Under the pieces are notes generated by a model. It was not told where the DNA came from. It saw nothing but the letters and a program-made list of their open reading frames with translations, and ran no database searches. A DNA stretch of 64,000 nucleotides from Nitrosomonas sp. (lineage in GTDB: Bacteria > Pseudomonadota > Gammaproteobacteria > Burkholderiales > Nitrosomonadaceae), in NCBI GenBank assembly GCA_016703745.1, contig JADJBK010000006.1, positions 1,674,001-1,738,000 on the forward strand. Direction: 5' to 3'. Made by a program: the position numbers and the translations under genes. Positions 45,408 through 52,198 of this stretch are shown here, piece after piece. Position 1 is the first letter of the stretch; each line of letters opens with the position of its first letter.

Positions 45408-45555
45408 TTAACAGGCCGTTGAAAAACTATCTGCGTTGCCGCTACGGTGTTAAAAACAGGCTCAAAATGCTCATTTATTACGCATAAACTGCGCTTCTCC
45501 GCCTGTTTTTGCCTTGTATCTGCTGCTTCGAAAACGTTTTTCAACGGCCTGTTAA
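45408..45555. mobile_element. 148-bp MITE-like element
   Basis: The first 20 and last 20 bases are perfect inverted repeats (TTAACAGGCCGTTGAAAAAC and complement; TTAA may be a target duplication). The interior has no frame. Its right end supplies the final codons and the TGA of the hepT gene. Elements with a GGCCGTTGAAAAAC end are, from memory, widespread in beta- and gammaproteobacteria; this needs a genome search. Confidence 0.85.
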
Positions 45556-45972
45556 AAAGAATTTTGTAAAAGAGGTGTTTAAGAAATCCAGTACAAAACT
45601 GTACTTGCCCTCTTTTACGATGGTCTTGACAAGCGTGATGTTAACTTTCATATATTCATGCACAATGGTATTTCGCAGGCCAATAATTTTTTTCCATTCC
45701 TGCAAGGTTTCATCATTTATCCAGTTGAGATTCGTCATCTGTTCAAACAAGTCGTAAGCACTGACCGGCACTTTCTCATTTTTTGTTTTTAATAGATGCC
45801 TGGCCTTGCCAATTGCATTCTCGATAATAATCTGCAGCACATGAAGCATGGCTTGTTCTTCTATCAGGGAGATATCCGAATTTTGCATAAGCTTGTTGCG
45901 CAATGCTTTCAGCAGCTTGCCGTTTCTTTCCGCAAGTTTTTCTGTTTCCTCCTGATACAGCTCAAGATACAT
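45541..45972 (-). CDS. hepT: HepT toxin (HEPN) of pair 2
   Basis: 143 residues from an ATG at 45972 inside the end of mntA (the frame is open to 46074, but that part only repeats MntA in another frame). The RNTIVHEY motif near residue 105 is R-x4-H-x-Y of HepT: R and H for RNA cleavage, Tyr as target of MntA. Its last residues come from the MITE. 11-bp overlap with mntA. Confidence 0.88.
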   Translation of the reverse strand: MYLELYQEETEKLAERNGKLLKALRNKLMQNSDISLIEEQAMLHVLQIIIENAIGKARHLLKTKNEKVPVSAYDLFEQMTNLNWINDETLQEWKKIIGLRNTIVHEYMKVNITLVKTIVKEGKYSFVLDFLNTSFTKFFLTGR

Positions 45973-46366
45973 GATCAAGGTTCCAGTAATAATCTTCCAG
46001 ATTGGCCCAGATTCTTTGGTAAAAATTTGCCAACGCCAGATTATTCTGACCCGTAAGCGGGATTCCTTCATCAACTACTGTGGCATTAATGCCGAGTCCG
46101 CCACGATGCAAATCAACAAGGTCAACGTTGTCGTCGTTTGTTGCCAGTGCCTGCGCGAGAAGGTGCCTGATTTCTTCCTGCTTGCCTAAATTTTCCCAGC
46201 CACTGGTGTTATCTTTGAATAAGATAGCGATATCCCAGTCACTCTGTTCATGGCTATCACCTCGTGCTCTGCTGCCAAATAGAAATGAAAGGGCTATGTC
46301 GTCACGCAGGCTTAAAGTCTTTTGTAACGCCTTGAGTGTCGATTGTGGCAAATCTTCCTTATTCAT
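45962..46366 (-). CDS. mntA: MntA antitoxin nucleotidyltransferase of pair 2
   Basis: 134 residues. FLFGSRARGDSHEQSDWDIAIL is the GS-x10-D-x-D motif of MntA enzymes. They transfer AMP from ATP onto the HepT tyrosine to block its RNase activity. C-terminal half (GINATVVDEGIPLTGQNNLA) is duplicated as a fragment at 42580-42816. Confidence 0.9.
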   Translation of the reverse strand: MNKEDLPQSTLKALQKTLSLRDDIALSFLFGSRARGDSHEQSDWDIAILFKDNTSGWENLGKQEEIRHLLAQALATNDDNVDLVDLHRGGLGINATVVDEGIPLTGQNNLALANFYQRIWANLEDYYWNLDHVS

Positions 46367-46439
46367 ATCAGTGCTTATGTATTGAATGATATGACCGGTA
46401 TACTGGGCAGTACAGCCTATTTTGTCACCTTATTTTTGC

Positions 46440-46922
46440 CTAAGCTAACCAGCCTCTTGCTTCCAGATCGATCAATATTCTGGCGGCATCCGCTGTTAGT
46501 GTGGATACATGTTCATGCCCTTTGTTGAGCGCTTCGGTCAGTTTATCCAGATCTTCCATGTATTCATGCACCATTTGATTACGCAAATCACGTAACGCCA
46601 TCCATATCTCAGCAGAATTGATGAGCCCCAGTTTTTCTGCTCGATTCAAATTATCCACAGCAGGTCCATTTTTTTCACCGGCTACTTCCAGATAATTGGG
46701 CAGCAGCTTGTCTCCTACCGTGTCCTGCAGACGGCCAAAGCGGCTCACAAACGCATCCACACGCTCAGCAAGATCTACATTTTTTTCCAGTTGTCCGGCT
46801 TTTTCACGAGTGAAAGGCGCATCAAACAGGCGCTGATCTGTTATTTGCAAATGATGTATTTCCTTGCGTACCATCCTGGCCAGAAATGCAAGGCGGAGCT
46901 TTTTTTGAGGAGCAATATTCAT
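46440..46922 (-). CDS. HEPN protein of MNT/HEPN pair 1
   Basis: 160 residues. VDAFVSRFGRLQDTVGDKLLPNYLEVAGEK and RNQMVHEY (R-x4-H-x-Y). It resembles the HEPN of pair 5 along its whole length (about half of the residues agree). 4-bp overlap with its MNT gene. Confidence 0.83.
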   Translation of the reverse strand: MNIAPQKKLRLAFLARMVRKEIHHLQITDQRLFDAPFTREKAGQLEKNVDLAERVDAFVSRFGRLQDTVGDKLLPNYLEVAGEKNGPAVDNLNRAEKLGLINSAEIWMALRDLRNQMVHEYMEDLDKLTEALNKGHEHVSTLTADAARILIDLEARGWLA

Positions 46923-47218
46923 AGCATCACACCTTCTTTTTCCGCAATATCATGGATCGGAAAGCGCTCCAAATTAGGAGCAAGTAATAGTACATCGACC
47001 TTCTGGCCATCCAGCAGGTAACTTATCCGTCCCGATATTCTTGCGTTCAGCCAGGCTGGGCTTTCCACCACATGCGGAATTTCAACAAGTAGATCAATAT
47101 CGCCGCCACGCGCATTATCGTCTACGCGGGAACCAAATAAGCATACTGTGGCGTCTTGCCCTGCCAATTCGGAAACTACGCGCTGGATGATGTCGATTTG
47201 CCGTGAACTCAGTCGCAT
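46919..47218 (-). CDS. MNT nucleotidyltransferase of pair 1
   Basis: 99 residues. VCLFGSRVDDNARGGDIDLLVE contains the GS-x10-D-x-D signature. First gene of the array in the leftward direction; a leader of ~110 bp separates it from the right direct repeat. Confidence 0.88.
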   Translation of the reverse strand: MRLSSRQIDIIQRVVSELAGQDATVCLFGSRVDDNARGGDIDLLVEIPHVVESPAWLNARISGRISYLLDGQKVDVLLLAPNLERFPIHDIAEKEGVML

Positions 47219-47331
47219 GGCGATTCAATATGAAGTCGGGCGATAAAAAAAGTATGCTTCAACTCAACAAATATAGAGTTTTCAGTAATCTGTTTCTGTT
47301 TTTTCCATTCCAACACTTTAACCTCTCTTAA
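47219..47331. other. Array leader
   Basis: A/T-rich. GCTTCAACTCAACAAAT at 47257-47273 and the following bases recur at 43852-43885, downstream of a HEPN fragment, so this piece was also copied around within the array. Likely carries the promoter of pair 1. Confidence 0.4.
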
Positions 47332-47358
47332 GTGTTGCGGTTGATTATTGAGCGCGCC
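47332..47358. repeat. 27-bp direct repeat, right copy
   Basis: Identical to 41693-41719. Its outer flank holds an unrelated coding tail. Confidence 0.9.
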
Positions 47359-47483
47359 CTGTTTCGGTGCGCTCGAAGATTATAGTGCCTATGTGGGCTG
47401 GCTGAAGGAATATTCAGCGCAACACGCTATGGATATTCATGCCTGGGTAGGAGAGGCTAAGACTGCCAAAAAGCAGGGCATTT
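47349..47483 (+). pseudogene. Orphan coding tail
   Basis: A frame without a start reads FGALEDYSAYVGWLKEYSAQ and IHAWVGEAKTAKKQGI before TAA at 47481-47483. Codon use looks natural. It may be the last part of a gene cut when the array arrived. Family unknown. Confidence 0.35.
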
Positions 47484-47655
47484 AATTTTTATCGGACCCT
47501 GGCTATTCAAAATCGGTATCTCGTGATTTTCTTCACAGATTGCGGCAACCGTTGACGCTATCTTCTGATTGTATTTCCGATTCATGCCGGCCATGGCATG
47601 CCTTCGGAATATACAAACCATCAAGTTAATTTCATATTTCAGAGGAGTAGTTGCA

Positions 47656-48270
47656 ATGAAAAAATACGTTTTTATTACTGTTTTGGCTTTATTCGGTGGT
47701 GCAAATACCCTGGTTGAGGCCAGTGACAGGATTATTGATTTTTCGCTGGTTTCTTCCGGAAGTTTTGTTAGCACTCCCATAGACACCGATCTGGATGGGA
47801 CGTCTGCCAGTCTTACCACCATGAAAGGAAAAAGTAGCCGGTTAGGGGAAATGTCCGCCAGCATCCTTACAGAAGCAAAAATCAAGCGTGACGCCGATGG
47901 AGGAACAGAAAGCTGTGACACACCGGAAGGTCAACCAGGGCTTTTGCTTGATCTGGTCAAAGCCAGGGGCACTTATGTGCTGCGTAAAGGAAACCAAATC
48001 TTTACGGAAGCGATTTCGCTTTCAACCTGCATCAACATCAACACCTGTTTTGATGTTGATGGCAACGTAAAAGAAGGTTGTACATTCCGGACGTTTACAA
48101 CAGGAAGAATCATTGGCGGCACCGGGAAATATGCCTGTGCATCCGGTGACATTCAGGATGATGTTACGGGATATGCGCTCGTTGTTGATCCGAGAGGGGA
48201 GTTTTTTGGCAGCATCCTGGAGAGCAGGATGCAAGGTTCCATGAATGTTCCAGAAAACTGTACTAATTGA
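47656..48270 (+). CDS. Secreted protein of unknown function
   Basis: 204 residues from ATG 47656 (AGAGGAG ~8 bases upstream; the frame is open further up). A signal peptide (KKYVFITVLALFGGANTLVEA) leads to a mostly beta mature domain with four cysteines near CININTCFDVDGNVKEGC and a GTGKYACASGDI turn. It resembles allene-oxide-cyclase/dirigent-like beta-barrels in style, but I do not recognise the family. Probably co-transcribed with the beta-helix gene 48 bp downstream. Confidence 0.75.
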   Translation: MKKYVFITVLALFGGANTLVEASDRIIDFSLVSSGSFVSTPIDTDLDGTSASLTTMKGKSSRLGEMSASILTEAKIKRDADGGTESCDTPEGQPGLLLDLVKARGTYVLRKGNQIFTEAISLSTCININTCFDVDGNVKEGCTFRTFTTGRIIGGTGKYACASGDIQDDVTGYALVVDPRGEFFGSILESRMQGSMNVPENCTN

Positions 48271-48318
48271 TCCCAACCCAAATGAGTAACGCTTACAACC
48301 AAGCATAAAGGAAAAATC

Positions 48319-49428
48319 ATGTCTAGATCATTACAATACATGCTGATTGCCAGCACCCTTACCCTGTTAACTATTGGATTTTCTCAAGCCAGAACTCTGC
48401 ACGTCAACTGTGATAAAAACCAGTCCCTCAGTTTTGCAGTAAGCAAGGCCAGGTCCGGTAGCGTCATTATGGTCAGTGGGGTGTGTCGTGAAAACGTCCA
48501 TATTGATCAGGATGGCATCACCCTGGACGGGATGGGCGCGGCAGTGCTGGATGGCAGCCACGGACAGGATAACCTGGAGGGTGTGCTGATTATCGACCAG
48601 GCGCGCAAGACTATGGTCCGGAATTTATCCGTCGTCAATGGCAAGCATCATGGCATAGTGGTTCGGCGCGGTTCGGTTGCGGATCTCCACAATATAACTG
48701 TGGCGGATCATGCGCAAAACGGCGTTTTTGTGATGCAAAACAGCCAGGCCGGTCTGGAAAATGTATATAGTCGCGATAATGGCAATTATGGAATCGGCAT
48801 CATTCAGAATTCCAGTGCGACGTTCGTCGGGTTGATCCAGGCTACCGGTAATGCCAACAGTGGCATCCTGCTCGCCGATAACGCCATGGCAGATGCCAGC
48901 AAGGCCGACATCGAATCCAAAAGCAATCTGAACGGCATACAGTTTGGTGACCATGCCGTCTTGTTTACGACGGCCACCACCAGAATTTTTGCCAATGAAA
49001 ACCTTCGCGATGGATTGTTTCTGTTCAATTCCGGCACGCTGGAGAGTGCGGGCGGGGGTTATATCGAAGCAAGAAACAACCAGGCCAGTGGCGCACGTCT
49101 CATCGGCAACGCTACCCTTTCCAACCCGATGGGTGCAGGTCGCTATGTGTTCGAGGATAATCCGCAAGGCATCCATTTCGATGTACAGTCATCCGGATTT
49201 TTTGTTGGCGGGCTTTCGGTGCGCAACAACCTGAGTGGCATTTACGCCTCGGGCGCCCATACCCTGACCGTCATCTCGCTGCCGGATAATCCCTCTGTCG
49301 TAGAAAACAACCAGGCAGTCGATGCTGATCTGAGTTTCGGAACCCGTGCCGATTTTCAGGGATTATCGATCCTGAAAATTCAATGTGACGCCACGGTGCT
49401 CATTCGCGGGAATGTCACCTGTCCCTGA
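48319..49428 (+). CDS. Secreted right-handed beta-helix repeat protein
   Basis: 369 residues. Signal peptide (LQYMLIASTLTLLTIGFSQA), then coils of a parallel beta-helix (residues ~50-340) with repeated GI-x-V/L and N-x-G words such as HHGIVVRRGS, QNGVFVMQNS, NYGIGIIQNSS and NSGILLADNA. Folds of this type are polysaccharide lyases, epimerases (NosD/CASH type) or adhesins. No catalytic residues could be assigned. A terminator follows. Confidence 0.85.
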   Translation: MSRSLQYMLIASTLTLLTIGFSQARTLHVNCDKNQSLSFAVSKARSGSVIMVSGVCRENVHIDQDGITLDGMGAAVLDGSHGQDNLEGVLIIDQARKTMVRNLSVVNGKHHGIVVRRGSVADLHNITVADHAQNGVFVMQNSQAGLENVYSRDNGNYGIGIIQNSSATFVGLIQATGNANSGILLADNAMADASKADIESKSNLNGIQFGDHAVLFTTATTRIFANENLRDGLFLFNSGTLESAGGGYIEARNNQASGARLIGNATLSNPMGAGRYVFEDNPQGIHFDVQSSGFFVGGLSVRNNLSGIYASGAHTLTVISLPDNPSVVENNQAVDADLSFGTRADFQGLSILKIQCDATVLIRGNVTCP

Positions 49429-49445
49429 CGTACTGCCTGCTGATC

Positions 49446-49484
49446 ACGGGAGCAATGGCTGTCTGCATGGGCTCCCGTTTTTTC
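49446..49484 (+). terminator. Intrinsic terminator after the beta-helix gene
   Basis: ACGGGAGC (49446-49453) pairs with GCTCCCGT (49471-49478), followed by TTTTTTC. Confidence 0.9.
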
Positions 49485-49498
49485 TTTCTCAACGCGCA

Positions 49499-50152
49499 TC
49501 ATGCCTGCCCGTTAGCGCTCATCCACACCAGTGTAAATACATAATCCAGATCGACACCAGCATAGCCACGCACCCTATCTGATTCGCGTGGCAGCACAAC
49601 CGTCAATTTCTCCGGATACCAATCCAGATCAACAATCAGTTCCACCTGTTCGAGTAACTCGCCATTGGCCATATAGCCGCATTTGATTGCACTCTCCTTG
49701 GCGGAAAAGACGGCATAGGCATGACAGCTGGATCGCTCTGCGGCACATAGAAATGGCGTGATTTCCCTGGGGTGCAGCAGGCTGGGCAATACCTGATACG
49801 GAAAAGATTCCTGCATGTGCTGGATATCGACGCCGATAGCGCGGATAGAGTTTGTTGCGGCGACAACTGCGACCGCCCATTGCCCGCTATGACTGATACT
49901 GCCGGTGATACCTTCAGGCCACTGCGGGGCGCCCTGAGGGTCGCGCAATACCGGATAGCCGGCATAACCGAGATTGGCCAGCGCGATATGCGCACAGTGC
50001 CGTCCGCTGCAAAATTCCGTCAGGCGTTTGGGTGAATAGTTTCTGGTAAGCGCCCATTCATCCGGGTGAAGCACACGGCTATCCATGACGTTTGGGCAGA
50101 TGTGAAAACTGCAGGGCAGTCCGGCGAGCATCGCTTTGAGCGCGGCAAACAT
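49499..50152 (-). CDS. 4'-phosphopantetheinyl transferase (Sfp/EntD type)
   Basis: 217 residues from ATG 50152; longer frames would run into the barrel gene. IRAIGVDIQHM holds the first Mg-binding Asp, and FSAKESAIKCGY is the FSAKES-x-x-K motif. It transfers phosphopantetheine from CoA to the Ser of carrier domains; here the obvious client is the carrier at the end of the polyketide synthase 6 kb away. Last gene of the leftward cluster, with a 20-bp gap. Confidence 0.93.
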   Translation of the reverse strand: MFAALKAMLAGLPCSFHICPNVMDSRVLHPDEWALTRNYSPKRLTEFCSGRHCAHIALANLGYAGYPVLRDPQGAPQWPEGITGSISHSGQWAVAVVAATNSIRAIGVDIQHMQESFPYQVLPSLLHPREITPFLCAAERSSCHAYAVFSAKESAIKCGYMANGELLEQVELIVDLDWYPEKLTVVLPRESDRVRGYAGVDLDYVFTLVWMSANGQA

Positions 50153-50172
50153 GGACGGTACCCCGATTCTCG

Positions 50173-51411
50173 CTAAAAATAGCGGATCAGGCGCAGCTGG
50201 AAATAGCCGTCGCGACGCATGCCGGTGAGAATCTCTGAAGGGGGCTGAAAGAAATCGCGGGTTGCAGGGATATGGGCAAAAAAGCGGGATTCCACCTCTA
50301 TTTTCCATTTGTCATGAAGGCGGCGGCTGGCGTTCAGCCCCAGGATGGTTGCCTGAGTATCGAGATCGATAGTGGCAGAAACAAGCAGCTCGGTATTGGG
50401 TGCATTGTTGAAGGCCACACGCAGTCCGACAAAGATATCGTTATTGAATGGAGTAGGTGGAGCTGCGGCGCTGCGCCCGTCATACAGGTACTCAAACAGC
50501 AGCCCGATGTCCTTGCTGCCGCCGAATACGCCATAGTGCGTGTATTCCAGGCCAGCCACCAGTGCGGCAAAACGCTTGCCCTGCCCGCTGCGGGTCATGG
50601 CTTCCAGTTTCCATAGCCAGTTACCTTTTGCACCCTGGATATCCACACTGCTTTGATGAATCAGGTCATAGACCGGAATCAGTGCCGTGGGTGGCTGACC
50701 GAATCCATCAGCAAAATCAGGGCGCAAGCGCGGCTCACGCCCGGTGCCCCAGAAATGTGCGAGCCCCAGATCCCAGTCGCCAAAGGTTTGACTCCATCTG
50801 GCTGCAAGACTGGGCTGCCAGCGGCCAAACCCATCCCGTTCACCCTCGCTGGTTCTGACGCGCGGTTCATACAGAAAACGGCCTTTTGCCGCAGGAAAAG
50901 TGCGCTCACGGAAATAGGGCAGATAAAACAGACTGAAGTGCCCGTAACGGCTTGGTACGTTCAGGTTTAGCATCGGTTGCCCCAGCTTTTCCTCACCGCT
51001 GAATTTCTCGATGAGATCGGTCTGGTTGATGATATCGACCAAATGACGGGATTCGGTCGTTCCCCAGAATACCTTGCCGATTCCCACGCGCACATCCCAG
51101 TTGGGCGCCACATGTAACCAGTTGAATTCGCGTATATCCCAATGAGTGCGATTGGGGTCGTGGCTGTCTATTCTCGCAAACGGAACGACCGTCAACCGGT
51201 CATTGCCACTATTCCATTCATGACGCCATTCCGGCTGCAACAGGATGGAAGGATTCAGCGCACCATCGTTCTGTAGCGGCAGCGCGGGTGATTGCGGAAA
51301 AAACCGGAGATCGCCCGCGACGAATCCACTCCATTCCGCCGCGTGGGCAAAGGTTGCCGACATACCCAGACCGGATACGAGCAATAGAAAAACAGCTCCC
51401 TTTGCCCACAC
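50173..51411 (-). CDS. Outer-membrane beta-barrel protein of the export set
   Basis: 412 residues from a GTG at 51411 with GAGG upstream. Signal peptide ends in AHA. Many amphipathic strands follow, with aromatic girdle residues and a terminal Phe (LRLIRYF), the marker of an outer-membrane barrel. The family is close in style to DUF1302-like proteins that occur with RND/MMPL transporters and LolA-like proteins. It might be the outer-membrane step for the product. Gap of 4 bp to the LolA-like gene. Confidence 0.75.
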   Translation of the reverse strand: MWAKGAVFLLLVSGLGMSATFAHAAEWSGFVAGDLRFFPQSPALPLQNDGALNPSILLQPEWRHEWNSGNDRLTVVPFARIDSHDPNRTHWDIREFNWLHVAPNWDVRVGIGKVFWGTTESRHLVDIINQTDLIEKFSGEEKLGQPMLNLNVPSRYGHFSLFYLPYFRERTFPAAKGRFLYEPRVRTSEGERDGFGRWQPSLAARWSQTFGDWDLGLAHFWGTGREPRLRPDFADGFGQPPTALIPVYDLIHQSSVDIQGAKGNWLWKLEAMTRSGQGKRFAALVAGLEYTHYGVFGGSKDIGLLFEYLYDGRSAAAPPTPFNNDIFVGLRVAFNNAPNTELLVSATIDLDTQATILGLNASRRLHDKWKIEVESRFFAHIPATRDFFQPPSEILTGMRRDGYFQLRLIRYF

Positions 51412-51415
51412 AACG

Positions 51416-52198
51416 TTACCTCACGTTCCTGAGCGCGTTTTCGGTGAAATCCATTTCACGGAAACCGTTACCAAAGCGGTAATTCTGCCGCAACAGTTCG
51501 GTGTTTTTGCCGTTCTGGTGGTTTTCCATGCGCAGCTTGCCCGCACGCCAGTAGCGGCCGAGATACTGCTGGTAGTCGCTGAATGTCAGCGTCTTCAGCA
51601 GCGCACCCTTGCGATCGTAAAACTCGATCTTGCGCGGCTGATACATTTCCTGATCGAGCCATTCGATTTGCCGGGTATAACCGGAATGCTCGTACACGGG
51701 AATATTTTCGATAACAAAGGTCGCATCGCCATCGAGGACTTCATCCCGCAGGTGGCGGTAGCGGTATTTTTCCAGCTCCCATGAGGAAATATCTTCAAAC
51801 GCAAATTCACTGCCGACAAATGGGCCGGATTTATTGACCGTGGCGATACGTTTGACACGTTTCAGCGACGGGAGGTAAATCCACTGGTCGTCCGGCTGGG
51901 TACCATGTGAAAAGGTTAATACCGCTGTACCTCGAACATCGGCGGGGGAATGAAAAATCCCCATTTCCTTATCGCCATCTCCTTCCACTTCGAGCGTCTT
52001 GACGACAAATTCACGTGTGCTGACCGCGCCCTGCGCATTGCGCAGTGTCATGATGGCGTCATGCATGCTGTCAGCGAAACCGTTATCGCGACGGCTCGCC
52101 TCCGCCTGAATGGCATAGCCTTTTTCTTCAGCCGTTTCGGCGAAAACAGGTTGTACACCTGCCAGTAACGCTAAAAAGATCAAGTGATGGTGTTTCAT
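51416..52198 (-). CDS. Outer-membrane lipoprotein-sorting (LolA-like) protein
   Basis: 260 residues from ATG 52198 (GGAG upstream; the frame opens further into the transporter gene). Signal peptide (HHHLIFLALLAGVQPVFA). RGTAVLTFSHGTQPDDQWIYLPSLKRVKRI and GSEFAFEDISSWELEKYRY are typical of the PF17131-type LolA-like family found with MMPL transporters. It has a fold that holds lipid acyl chains and would carry a lipid-like product across the periplasm. 4-bp overlap with the transporter gene. Confidence 0.87.
   Translation of the reverse strand: MKHHHLIFLALLAGVQPVFAETAEEKGYAIQAEASRRDNGFADSMHDAIMTLRNAQGAVSTREFVVKTLEVEGDGDKEMGIFHSPADVRGTAVLTFSHGTQPDDQWIYLPSLKRVKRIATVNKSGPFVGSEFAFEDISSWELEKYRYRHLRDEVLDGDATFVIENIPVYEHSGYTRQIEWLDQEMYQPRKIEFYDRKGALLKTLTFSDYQQYLGRYWRAGKLRMENHQNGKNTELLRQNYRFGNGFREMDFTENALRNVR

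Noticed and set aside
41693..47358. CRISPR array or CRISPR-like repeats
   Set aside because: Only two copies of the 27-bp repeat, 5.6 kb apart, with no spacer pattern; none seen elsewhere in the window.
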